Below, piece by piece: positions 53,582 to 62,601 of a stretch of 64,000 bases of DNA (position 1 is its first letter; every line of letters begins with the position of its first letter). A program made the position numbers and the translations under genes. The notes under the pieces were generated by a model, which did no database searches, was not told the origin of the DNA, and saw only the letters and a program-made list of their open reading frames with translations. The DNA lies in NCBI GenBank assembly GCA_963793005.1, contig CAWBYP010000002.1, positions 1,798,001 through 1,862,000 of the forward strand, given 5' to 3'. Source of the stretch: RPQJ01 sp963793005. Its GTDB lineage: Bacteria; Pseudomonadota; Gammaproteobacteria; Steroidobacterales; Steroidobacteraceae.

Positions 53582-55990
53582 ATGAGCGGCACCGACGTCT
53601 ACGACTCCAGTAAAATCAAGGTCTTAAAGGGTCTCGACGCAGTCCGAAAGCGGCCTGGAATGTACATCGGTGACACCGATGACGGGACAGGTCTTCACCA
53701 CATGGTGTTTGAGGTCGTCGATAACGCGATCGATGAGTCCCTGGCCGGCTACTGCACGGATATCACGGTCACCATCCATGAGGACCAGTCCGTCACCGTT
53801 ACCGACAATGGCCGTGGAATTCCTGTGGATATCCACGAAGAGGAAGGTCGTTCGGCAGCCGAAGTCATCCTCACGGTACTGCACTCCGGTGGCAAGTTCG
53901 ACGACTCGTCTTACAAGGTCTCCGGTGGTCTGCACGGGGTCGGCGTCTCCGTCGTCAACGCGCTGTCGGAGACGCTGCAGCTTGCGATCCACCGCGATGG
54001 CAAGGTGCATCAGCAGGAATACCGGCTCGGAGTACCAGTCTCGCCGCTGGTAGTCACCGGGCCCAGCGACGAGCGCGGAACAACGATCCGCTTCAAGCCC
54101 AGCGACACGATCTTCACCAACATTGATTTCAAGTTCGAGATCCTGCAGAAGCGCCTGCGGGAGCTTTCATTCCTGAATTCAGGTGTCCGCATCGAGCTGA
54201 GCGACGAGCGTGACGACCGCCACGAGAGCTTTCACCACGAAGGCGGAATCCGCGAATTCGTCCGCTACCTGAACCGTAGCCGGACCGCGATACACGAGAC
54301 AATTGTCTGGTTTCGCGGCGAACGTGACGGCATCGTCGTCGAACTTGCGGTCCAATGGAACGATTCGTATGCAGAGACCATGTCCTGTTACACGAACAAC
54401 ATTCCCCAGAAAGATGGCGGAACCCACCTGGCCGGATTCAGGGCGGCGTTGACTCGGACACTGAACGACTACATCGAGCGCGAGCTCGCGAACAAGAAGG
54501 ATCGCACGGCGACAACCGGCGACGATTCACGCGAGGGACTCACCGCCGTGCTGTCGGTGAAACTCGGCGATCCGAAATTCTCCTCGCAGACCAAGGACAA
54601 GCTGGTCTCGTCCGAGGTCAAGGGCGTGGTCGAGTCGCTGGTCGCCGAGAAGCTCGGTGAATTCCTGATGGAGAATCCGTCGCAGGCCAAGGGGATCGTC
54701 AACAAGATCATCGACGCGGCCCGCGCGCGTGAAGCCGCGCGCAAGGCGCGTGAACTGACGCGCCGCAAGGGCGCGCTGGACATCGCGGGTCTTCCCGGAA
54801 AACTCGCGGACTGCCAGGAGAAGGATCCGGCACTGTCGGAACTCTTCATCGTCGAGGGAGACTCGGCAGGTGGTTCGGCCAAGCAGGGCCGCGACCGGCG
54901 AACCCAGGCGATCCTGCCGCTGAAGGGCAAGATCCTCAACGTGGAGCGCGCGCGTTTCGACAAGATGCTGTCGTCGGCGGAAGTCGGCACGCTGATCACC
55001 GCGCTCGGCTGCGGGATCGGCAAGGACGAATTCGACATCGACAAGCTGCGCTATCACCGCATCATCATCATGACCGACGCCGACGTCGACGGCTCGCACA
55101 TCCGCACGCTGCTGCTGACTTTCTTCTACCGGCAGATTCCGCTGCTGCTCGAGCGCGGACACATCTACATCGCGCAGCCGCCGCTGTACAAGGTGAAGAA
55201 GGGCAAGTCCGAGAACTACGTTAAGGATGACGCCGAGCTGAACCAGATGCTGCTGCGCACGGCGCTTGAAGACGCCGCACTGCATGTGACGGCTGGCGCC
55301 GAGGCGATGCCCTCGAGCGCACTCGAGACGCTCGCTCGTCGTTACATGGAATTCCAGGAAGCCGCGCGCCGATCACCGCGCCGCCACGACATGCACCTGC
55401 TGGAGAAAATGCTGCAGTTGCCGGAGTTGAACACCAGCGATCGTGAGGACGCAGGCAAGCTCGCTGCCTGGGGCTCGCAACTCGAGCTTGCCCTGAACGC
55501 GGGCCAGCCGGCAGGCCGGCGTTACACCGTCGCGCTGCAGCCTGGCACACCGCCGCACCTGCTGGTGAGTCGCACCGAGCACAGCGTGACCGTGGACCGG
55601 CACCTGCATCGCGAGTTCTTCAGTTCCATCGAGTATCGACGCATCGCGGAGATTTCGCGCACGCTGTCGGGACTGTTCGGACCAGGCGCTTACATCCGCA
55701 AGGGCGAGGCGACGCACGAGGTCGCGAATTTCCGCGAGGCGATGATGTGGATGCTGGAACAGGCGCGGAAAGGCCAGACCATCCAGCGCTACAAGGGCCT
55801 GGGCGAGATGAACCCCGAACAGCTCTGGGACACCACCATCAATCCTGAAACCAGGCGCCTGGTGCAGGTGAAGATCGAGGATGCGCTGGGCGCTGACGAC
55901 ATCTTCTCCACGCTGATGGGTGACCAGGTCGAGCCGCGACGCGAGTTCATCGAGCGCAACGCGCTGTACGCGACCAACATCGACGTTTGA
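53582..55990 (+). CDS. gyrB: DNA gyrase subunit B
   Basis: An 802-residue type II topoisomerase ATPase subunit. GHKL ATP site with VRKRPGMYIGDT, EVVDNAIDESLAG and GGLHGVGVSVVNAL; transducer domain; TOPRIM with LFIVEGDSAGGSAKQGRDR and MTDADVDGSHIRTLLLTFF; C-terminal end with RYKGLGEMNPEQLWDTTINP. With GyrA (not in window) it adds negative supercoils. Starts MSGTDVYDSSKIKVLKGLDA. Last gene of dnaA-dnaN-recF-gyrB. Confidence 0.98.
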   Translation: MSGTDVYDSSKIKVLKGLDAVRKRPGMYIGDTDDGTGLHHMVFEVVDNAIDESLAGYCTDITVTIHEDQSVTVTDNGRGIPVDIHEEEGRSAAEVILTVLHSGGKFDDSSYKVSGGLHGVGVSVVNALSETLQLAIHRDGKVHQQEYRLGVPVSPLVVTGPSDERGTTIRFKPSDTIFTNIDFKFEILQKRLRELSFLNSGVRIELSDERDDRHESFHHEGGIREFVRYLNRSRTAIHETIVWFRGERDGIVVELAVQWNDSYAETMSCYTNNIPQKDGGTHLAGFRAALTRTLNDYIERELANKKDRTATTGDDSREGLTAVLSVKLGDPKFSSQTKDKLVSSEVKGVVESLVAEKLGEFLMENPSQAKGIVNKIIDAARAREAARKARELTRRKGALDIAGLPGKLADCQEKDPALSELFIVEGDSAGGSAKQGRDRRTQAILPLKGKILNVERARFDKMLSSAEVGTLITALGCGIGKDEFDIDKLRYHRIIIMTDADVDGSHIRTLLLTFFYRQIPLLLERGHIYIAQPPLYKVKKGKSENYVKDDAELNQMLLRTALEDAALHVTAGAEAMPSSALETLARRYMEFQEAARRSPRRHDMHLLEKMLQLPELNTSDREDAGKLAAWGSQLELALNAGQPAGRRYTVALQPGTPPHLLVSRTEHSVTVDRHLHREFFSSIEYRRIAEISRTLSGLFGPGAYIRKGEATHEVANFREAMMWMLEQARKGQTIQRYKGLGEMNPEQLWDTTINPETRRLVQVKIEDALGADDIFSTLMGDQVEPRREFIERNALYATNIDV

Positions 55991-56002
55991 AGCGCTCCTG
56001 CA

Positions 56003-56033
56003 GGACGGGCGCACGTCCATCGACGTGCCGTCC
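56003..56033 (+). terminator. GC hairpin after gyrB, no T run
   Basis: GGACG and GCACGTC arms pair with GACGTGC and CGTCC around a CATC loop, with a three-base bulge, starting 13 bases past the gyrB stop. No T tract follows, so it may act with Rho or as an RNA 3'-end stabiliser. Confidence 0.4.
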
Positions 56034-56127
56034 CGCCTGTCCTGCCGAGGCCGCATAGCCGGCCGCGCAGCCGATAGCCCGCAGACAAGGTAACCTTGGC
56101 GACTTTTCCGCCCGGCGCGAAGCATCC

Positions 56128-58135
56128 ATGGCCCTGCTGCAACTCACCCCCGAACAGATCCGCACCTGGACCCGCGAGCAGAAAGACCGCTGGTGGTTCA
56201 CCAATGTCTATCGCGGCGACATGGCGCAGCTCACGCTGCGTTCCGCATTGACCGGGTTCTTGCTCGGCGGCCTGCTCAGCGCAACCAACCTGTACGTCGG
56301 CGCCAAGACTGGCTGGACGCTCGGCGTCGGGCTCACGTCGGTGATACTGACGTTCGCGCTGTACCGGGCATTCATGCGGCTCGGCGCGCGCGACATGACC
56401 ATCCTCGAGAACAATTGCGTGCAGTCGATCGCGACCGCCGCTGGCTACATGACCATGCCGCTGACCTCAGGGCTTGCCGCCTACATGTGGGCGACCAACG
56501 AGGTGCTGCCGATGTGGCAGATCATCGTGTTCACGATCGTGCTGTCGATTCTCGGCGTGCTGGTCGCGTTCCCGATGAAACGTCGTTTCATCAACGACGA
56601 GCAGCACCCGTTTCCAGAGGGCCGCGCCTGCGGCGTGGTGCTAGACGCCCTGTACCACAGCGCGGCGGCGGCGCGAGGCATGCTCCAGGCAAAGGTGCTG
56701 GCCGCCGCTGCCGCGGTTGCCGGCCTGACCAGCTTTTTCGCTGGCGAGAGCTACATGAAGCTGGTCCAGGAGCGTTGGCTGGGCTTCAGCTCGTCCTGGC
56801 ACCTGCCCATGAATCTCGACGGCTGGTACTACTCGCTCGTCGAACGCGGCTACGCGCCGTTGCCGAAGATCGCCGGCGTCGACATCCGGCAGCTCGCGCT
56901 GACTCCGACCGTCGATTTCGCGATGATCGGTGCCGGCGGCCTGATGGGCATCCGCGTGGCGTCGAGCCTGCTGATCGGTGCGTTGCTCAACTTCGCGATT
57001 GTCGCGCCCGCCATGATTTCCATCGGCGAAATCCTTCCGCGCTCGGGCACGATCGAGGCCGGCACGGCACTCTTCGGCCGCACGCACATCCTGAACAGCT
57101 GGGCGCTCTGGTACGGCATCACGATGATGGTCGTCGCCTCGCTGGTTGCGTTGTTTGCGCGGCCCGACGTGTTCGTCGAGGCATTCCGGGGGCTGCGCCG
57201 GCGCAACAAGGGCGAGGCCGTGCGCGAAGACGTGCTCGGCAACATCGAGTTGCCGCTGATTGTGTCGTGGATCGGCGTGCCGGTGATCGGCGCGATCGGC
57301 GTATGGATGCTGCATGCCTGGTTCGGCGTCAGCTGGGTGATCGGTGCGCTTGCGATCCCGATGATCCTGGTGCTTGCGTTGATCGCCGCCAGCAGCACGG
57401 CACTGACGAGCATCACGCCGTCAGGCTCGCTGTCGAAGATTCCGCAGTTCACGTTCGGTGCGTTAGATCCGCGCACTCCAGCGCCCAACCTGATGACGGC
57501 GGTCATGGCCTCGGAGGTGGCAAGCAACGCATCGAACCTGCTGATGGACATCAAGCCGGGCTACATGCTCGGTGCAAAGCCGCGCCAGCAGGCAATCGGC
57601 CATGTGATCGGCATCGTGGCAGGCGCACTTGCCGCCACGCCGCTTGTTTTTCGTGTTGTTTGGTCTTGACCGATTCGATCCGTCGGCCGGCAGGAGCGTG
57701 GCCGAGACGATGGTCAGCGAGAAATTCGCGTTTCCCGGGGCGCTGCAGTGGAAGGGCGTGTCCGACCTCGTCACGGCGGTCTTTGGCGGCCCGGAGGCGG
57801 GCAAGCTGCTCACTACATCGATTACCTGGTCGATCGTGATCGGCGCTTTCGCGGCGCTGGTGATGGAAGTGATGAAGATTCGCACGCAGGGCCGTTTCCC
57901 CTTGTCGCCGCTGGCGATTGGTCTTGGCGTGGTCATTCCGCCGGAATCCTCGCTCATGATGTTCTGCGGCGCAGCGTTCTTCTGGGTTGCACAACGGCGG
58001 CTGCACGCCCAGCCGGGAACGCGGGCGCACGCCATCTGGGTCGAATCCCGCGATCCGATCTGCGCCGGACTGATCGCCGGCGCTGCGCTGGTCGGCATCG
58101 GCGACATCCTGGTCAAGGTGTTCTTGCTGTCCTGA
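56128..58135 (+). CDS. OPT family oligopeptide transporter, interrupted by a frameshift
   Basis: Two overlapping frames together encode one OPT protein of about 669 residues. The first (56128 to a stop at 57669) covers the N-terminal helices from MALLQLTPEQIRTWTREQKD and the DIKPGYMLGAKPRQQAIGHV signature. The second frame continues as FFVLFGLDRFDP from about 57645 to 58135 with the last helices ending GDILVKVFLLS. The switch falls on a run of five T (57647-57651); four T would restore one frame reading LVFVLFGLDRF. OPT proteins carry peptides or metal chelates by proton symport. No other damage is seen, so a sequence error is likely. Confidence 0.85.
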
Positions 58136-58162
58136 GAATGGCGATCATGCCTGCCCAGTCGC

Positions 58163-59089
58163 ATGGCTGACTCACAATGGAGCCGCCGCATGCTGCTGAT
58201 CGCCGCATCCGGCGCTCTCGCTTCGCTTTCCGCGTTTGCGGCCCGCACGAGTCGCGCCGCAATGGCCACAGGAAGCCCAGACCTCCTGGAACTCGAGCGC
58301 AGCGTCGGCGGGCGCCTGGGCGTTGCTGGGCTGGACACAGGTTCGGGGCAGACCATCAGCCATCGTGGTCACGAACGCTTCGGCTTCTGTTCCACGTTCA
58401 AGCTGCTGCTGGCCGGCATCGTGCTGCGCGAAGCGGAACAAGGCAGGCTGAGGCTCGACGCACGCGTCCATTATTCAGCCGCTGACATGGTTCCTTATGC
58501 GCCCGTCACCGAACAGCACCTCGCCACGGGCTACATGACGATCGGGGAACTGGCCGAGGCGGCGCAGGTCACCAGCGACAATGTGGCGGCCAACCTGTTG
58601 CTGGGTCTAATTGGCGGCCCGGCGGGGTTCACTGCCATGGTTCGCGCCGCCGGTGACGAGACGACCCGACTCGACCGTCTCGAACCTGCGCTGAACTTCG
58701 TTCCGCCGGGCGAACTGCAGGACACGACGACGCCGATGGCGATGTCACGTACGGCGGCCCACTTCCTGGCGACCGATTACCTCTCGGCGGGGTCCCGCGA
58801 GACGCTCATCGACTGGATGGTCGCGACACGGACCGGCGCGCGGCGACTGCGGGCCGGCCTTCCGGCCGACTGGCGGGCTGGTGACAAGACAGGCACGGCC
58901 ATGGCTGACGGCATGGCGAACAAGTACAACGACGTAGCGATCATCTTCCCGCCGGGGCGGGCACCGTTAGTGGTCACCGCTTTCTACGAATCGCCGGTGC
59001 GCTCGACGTCTGCGCGCGCAGTGGATGACGCGGTGCTGGCGGAGGCGGGTCGGATCGTGGCGCGCTGGTCGACGCGGCCTGCCTCTTGA
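58163..59089 (+). CDS. class A beta-lactamase
   Basis: A 308-residue serine beta-lactamase with all active-site elements: STFK (residues 77-80), SDN (138-140), EPALN (174-178, the omega-loop Glu) and KTG (242-244). The N terminus SRRMLLIAASGALASLSAFA looks like a twin-arginine signal peptide. It should hydrolyse penicillins and some cephalosporins; the spectrum cannot be told. It lies 27 bases after the OPT gene on the same strand and convergent with a LysR gene, so it is not arranged like ampR-ampC. No mobile element is near, suggesting a resident chromosomal enzyme. Confidence 0.95.
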   Translation: MADSQWSRRMLLIAASGALASLSAFAARTSRAAMATGSPDLLELERSVGGRLGVAGLDTGSGQTISHRGHERFGFCSTFKLLLAGIVLREAEQGRLRLDARVHYSAADMVPYAPVTEQHLATGYMTIGELAEAAQVTSDNVAANLLLGLIGGPAGFTAMVRAAGDETTRLDRLEPALNFVPPGELQDTTTPMAMSRTAAHFLATDYLSAGSRETLIDWMVATRTGARRLRAGLPADWRAGDKTGTAMADGMANKYNDVAIIFPPGRAPLVVTAFYESPVRSTSARAVDDAVLAEAGRIVARWSTRPAS

Positions 59090-59096
59090 TGCTGCG

Positions 59097-60074
59097 TTAG
59101 CGTGGTACGGAGCCGCCTGACGCAAATCGAACAGCCAACTCCGCTTCCTGCTGTTCCACCTCGCGCTCGGCTTTGAGCACGAATTCGAGCAGTCTCTCGG
59201 CAACTTGCGTGTGCGGCCGGCCCTTGAGGCGGACGATCCCGTAATGCAGGTGCATCCAGGGCTCCCGGCACAACAGCACGAATCGGCCGCTTTCGAGTTC
59301 CGTGGCAACGCAGGACAGAATCGACGCGGTAACCGCGTCCGACTCGAGCACTATTCGCTTTGCTGCGGCGAGCGCGTCGCATTCGATTGACGGAAACGGG
59401 CGGACGGAATCTCGTCTTCTCGAGGCGACCCGCTGCGCAGCAAGCATCGGATCGAGGATGCGTGGCGGCACCCGGCTGGGCGAAACGACCGGCCAACGCA
59501 GTACGTCCGACACCGCCGCATTGCCATCTGCAGAGAGCGGGTGCCCGGCGCGTGCGACGAAATACAGGGGGTGTGCCGTCGTCATCGGCGAGATTTCAAG
59601 GTCCGGTTCGCGTTGCAGCGTGCTGGTCTCCGCGACGAAGAAGTCCAGTTCGCGGCTGCGCAGCAGGCGCGCCAGCTCGTCCCAGTTGCGCGAAAGGACC
59701 TGCACGACGACGCCCGGGTGCTGCTGGACGAATTTCGCGGCGGCTCGCGCCAGCACTGCTTCCGCGGGGTAGGGGCCGCCGCCGACAGCTACTCGTCCGG
59801 TCCGCAGGTTGCCGTGGCTGACAGCCTCGCGGTCGAGTTCATCGGCCATGCGCAGCAGGTCCCGGGCTTGCTCGATGTACAAGCGCCCCAGGTCACTGGG
59901 TACGGCGCCGCCGCTCGATCGCAGGAACAACTCGCTGCCGAACCGGGCCTCGAGCTTCTGGATGCTGCGAGACAGCGCGGGCTGGCTCATGTGCAGCGCG
60001 GCTGCCGCGCGGACGAAACTGCCGTGCTCCGCGAGCGCGACGACCTGGCGCAACTGCTTAAGCTCGAAAGGCAT
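59097..60074 (-). CDS. LysR-type transcription regulator
   Basis: A 325-residue LTTR. N-terminal winged helix-turn-helix MPFELKQLRQVVALAEHGSF, AAAALHMSQPALSRSIQKLE, then the effector-binding domain from about residue 90 (VAVGGGPYPAEAVLARAAA through REPWMHLHYGIVRLKGRPHT). The ATG at 60074 is chosen over one six codons upstream. It is divergent from the sulfatase gene with a palindromic operator-like site between, so that gene is its likely target. Confidence 0.92.
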   Translation of the reverse strand: MPFELKQLRQVVALAEHGSFVRAAAALHMSQPALSRSIQKLEARFGSELFLRSSGGAVPSDLGRLYIEQARDLLRMADELDREAVSHGNLRTGRVAVGGGPYPAEAVLARAAAKFVQQHPGVVVQVLSRNWDELARLLRSRELDFFVAETSTLQREPDLEISPMTTAHPLYFVARAGHPLSADGNAAVSDVLRWPVVSPSRVPPRILDPMLAAQRVASRRRDSVRPFPSIECDALAAAKRIVLESDAVTASILSCVATELESGRFVLLCREPWMHLHYGIVRLKGRPHTQVAERLLEFVLKAEREVEQQEAELAVRFASGGSVPR

Positions 60075-60088
60075 GCAAATAACATATA

Positions 60089-60112
60089 CCAATCATGCAG
60101 CAGATGCATTGG
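60089..60112. promoter_or_regulatory. LysR operator-like palindrome
   Basis: CCAAT and ATTGG arms with inner ATGCA and TGCAT form a 24-bp imperfect palindrome between the divergent LysR and sulfatase genes. It contains the T-N11-A pattern typical of LysR sites. Binding is inferred. Confidence 0.55.
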
Positions 60113-60213
60113 ACGCATAATGTTGGCTCGGGCATGGTATTGCTCTCATGGGTGCTGCCGATCGGCCGCCCGTCGCCTCAATTACGATCCACGTCAGTCG
60201 AAGGGGAGAATTC

Positions 60214-61758
60214 ATGACTCTGCAGCCCATTCGTGTGCTGGGCACCGCGCTTCTTGCAGCGCTGCTGACCCTTGGGAGTGCCGCGCAGGCCGAGGCGCGC
60301 AAGCCGAACATCCTCATCATCTGGGGTGACGATATCGGCGGCTTCAACATCAGCGCCTACAACCAGGGCATGATGGGTTACAGAACGCCGAACATCGACA
60401 GCATCGCCCGCGAGGGCGCGCTGTTCACGGACTGGTACGGTCAGCAGAGCTGCACCGCCGGCCGTGCGGCCTTCGTCACCGGGCAGTCCCCAATCCGCAC
60501 CGGCCTCACCAAGGTCGGGCTGCCGGGCGCGCCCGAGGGTATGCAGAAGGAAGACCCGACGATTGCCACGCTGCTGAAGGCGCAGGGCTACATGACCGGG
60601 CAGTTCGGCAAGAACCACCTCGGCGATCGCGACGACATGTTGCCGACCAACCACGGTTTCAACGAATTCTTCGGCAATCTGTACCACCTGAACGCGGAAG
60701 AAGAGCCGGAGCACCCTGACTATTTCAAGGACCCGGCGCTCAGGAAGCAATTCGGTCCCCGGGGCGTCATCCACAGCTACGACGACGGCCGGATCACCGA
60801 TACCGGGCCGCTGACCAGAAAGCGCATGGAGACGGTGGACGAGGAGGTCACCAAGCGGGCGCTGGAGTTCATGGAGGAGGCAAAGAAGGCCGACAAGCCG
60901 TTTTTCGTCTGGTGGAATTCCACCCGCATGCACATCTTCACGCATCTGAAGCCGGGCTCCGTGGGCAAGACCGGGCTCGGCATCTACGCCGACGGCATGG
61001 TCGAGCACGACGCGATGGTTGGGGATCTGCTCGCCAAGCTCAAGGAACTGGGCATCGAGGACAACACCATCGTGATGTACTCGACCGACAACGGCGCAGA
61101 GACCTTCACGTGGCCGGACGGCGGCACCACCATGTTCCGCGGCGAGAAGAACACCAACTGGGAAGGCGGCTACCGCGTTCCAACGGTGATCCGCTGGCCG
61201 GGCGTCATCAAGCCGGGCACCGTGGTAAACGACATCGGCTCCCACGAGGACATGCTGCCCACGCTGCTCGCCGCGACCGGCGATACGACCGTAAAGGAAA
61301 GGCTCCTCAAGGGCGAGAAGGTCGGCGGCACGACCTACAAGGTCCACCTGGACGGTTACAACCTGCTGCCGGCGCTGAAGGGCGACGCGCAGTGGCCGCG
61401 CCGTGAGTTCATCTACTGGACCGACGATGGCAGCGTGGCCGCGCTGCGCTACGACAACTGGAAGATCACGTTCCTGAAGCAGGAGGCCTTGGGCCTCAGG
61501 GTCTGGCAACAGCCGTTCGAGGAACTGCGTGCGCCGGCCCTGACCAACCTGCGCATGGACCCGTTCGAGCGTGCCGAGGAAGAAAACGCGATGGGCTACC
61601 AGCGCTGGTATCTCGAGCACATGTTCACGATTGCCCCGGCAGGCGCCTACGTCGGCCAGTGGCTGCAGAGCTTCAAGGAGTTCCCGCCGAGGCAGAAGCC
61701 GGGTAGCTTCAACCTCGACCGCGTGATGGAAGCGGTGACCACGGGCAAGTCGAACTGA
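60214..61758 (+). CDS. exported arylsulfatase-type sulfatase
   Basis: A 514-residue formylglycine sulfatase. Signal peptide MTLQPIRVLGTALLAALLTL, cut near AQAEA. Metal site Asp39-Asp40 in IIWGDDIGG; modification motif QSCTAGRAAFVTGQ, with Cys80 to be oxidised to formylglycine (CTAGR, a CxAxR variant of CxPxR); later YSTDNGAETFTWPDGGTTMF holds the other metal ligands. AAGGGGAG precedes the ATG. It would release sulfate from an unknown ester in the periplasm. Regulated probably by the divergent LysR protein. No formylglycine-generating enzyme gene is seen. Confidence 0.93.
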   Translation: MTLQPIRVLGTALLAALLTLGSAAQAEARKPNILIIWGDDIGGFNISAYNQGMMGYRTPNIDSIAREGALFTDWYGQQSCTAGRAAFVTGQSPIRTGLTKVGLPGAPEGMQKEDPTIATLLKAQGYMTGQFGKNHLGDRDDMLPTNHGFNEFFGNLYHLNAEEEPEHPDYFKDPALRKQFGPRGVIHSYDDGRITDTGPLTRKRMETVDEEVTKRALEFMEEAKKADKPFFVWWNSTRMHIFTHLKPGSVGKTGLGIYADGMVEHDAMVGDLLAKLKELGIEDNTIVMYSTDNGAETFTWPDGGTTMFRGEKNTNWEGGYRVPTVIRWPGVIKPGTVVNDIGSHEDMLPTLLAATGDTTVKERLLKGEKVGGTTYKVHLDGYNLLPALKGDAQWPRREFIYWTDDGSVAALRYDNWKITFLKQEALGLRVWQQPFEELRAPALTNLRMDPFERAEEENAMGYQRWYLEHMFTIAPAGAYVGQWLQSFKEFPPRQKPGSFNLDRVMEAVTTGKSN

Positions 61759-61816
61759 GCAAACGACACGCGGCGCCGGCTTCGGTCGGCGCTGCGTGAT
61801 TGTAAAGATTGAATTT

Positions 61817-61844
61817 ACGCCGGCCTTGCGCCGGCGTTTTCTTT
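61817..61844 (+). terminator. Rho-independent terminator of the sulfatase gene
   Basis: ACGCCGG and CCGGCGT arms with a seven-base loop are followed by TTTCTTT, 60 bases after the sulfatase stop and ahead of the convergent plsC gene. Confidence 0.85.
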
Positions 61845-61856
61845 CCGAAAGATTAT

Positions 61857-62591
61857 CTAGTCTGGCTTTCCACCGGGCCTCGCCACGATTTCGGCGATCG
61901 TCGCCTCGATCCACTGCTGGGCGCGGGCGTTGATCTCTCGCGGGTCGAGACCGGTCGGATCGATCGGCGGGCCGATCACCACGCGGATCGTCCCCGGGTG
62001 CTTCATCCAGGCGCGCCGTTTCCAGAAGTAACCGGAGTTGTGCGCGATGGGTACGACCGGTGCTCCCGTCTTGGTCGCGAGCAGCGCTCCGCTGATACCG
62101 TACTTGCGGGCTTCCCCCGGAAGGACGCGCGTGCCTTCCGGGTAGACGATGATGCCCATGCCGGCCGCGAGGCGCTCCCGGCCCTGGCTGATGACCTGGT
62201 TCACCGCAGAGTGTCCGGCGCTGCGATCGATGGCGATCGGGTTGAAGGTGCTCACGGCCCAGCCGACGATCGGTATCCAGGTCACCTCGCGCTTCAGGCT
62301 CCACGCGGCCGGTGGCACCACGAACATCTGCGCGAGCGTGTCCCAGGAAGAGGAATGCTTCCACAGCGAGATGAAGGGCTGGCTCGGGAGATTCTCCTGG
62401 CCCTCGACCACGTACTTGAGGCCGCACACCGCCCCGGCCAGCCAGGTCAGGAACAAGCCCCAGGTGCGCGGGATCACGTAGCGCTGCTCGATGCTGAGCG
62501 GCAGCAGCGCCGAGATGAGCACCACGACACCGAAGAACGCGGTGACCAGAATGAAAAGGGTCGTGTAGACCAGCGACCTTAGGGCCTGCAT
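61857..62591 (-). CDS. plsC: 1-acyl-sn-glycerol-3-phosphate acyltransferase
   Basis: A 244-residue membrane-linked acyltransferase. N-terminal hydrophobic helix (VYTTLFILVTAFFGVVVLIS); catalytic H-x4-D in KHSSSWDTLAQMF (His79, Asp84) and the phosphate-binding PEGTR (151-155). It acylates lysophosphatidic acid to phosphatidic acid. Short gap to glyS on the same strand suggests one transcript, as in the glyQ-glyS-plsC order of many gammaproteobacteria. Confidence 0.92.
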   Translation of the reverse strand: MQALRSLVYTTLFILVTAFFGVVVLISALLPLSIEQRYVIPRTWGLFLTWLAGAVCGLKYVVEGQENLPSQPFISLWKHSSSWDTLAQMFVVPPAAWSLKREVTWIPIVGWAVSTFNPIAIDRSAGHSAVNQVISQGRERLAAGMGIIVYPEGTRVLPGEARKYGISGALLATKTGAPVVPIAHNSGYFWKRRAWMKHPGTIRVVIGPPIDPTGLDPREINARAQQWIEATIAEIVARPGGKPD

Positions 62592-62601
62592 GTCTGGCGT
62601 C

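Noticed and set aside
59097..60074. LysR gene as an AmpR-type regulator of the beta-lactamase
   Set aside because: The two genes are convergent, not divergent, and the operator-like palindrome is on the sulfatase side.
60178..62427. A 749-codon open frame on the minus strand opposite the sulfatase gene
   Set aside because: Composition is Arg/His/Val-rich without family motifs; it is the antisense shadow common in GC-rich DNA, while the plus-strand sulfatase has signal peptide, ribosome site and active site.
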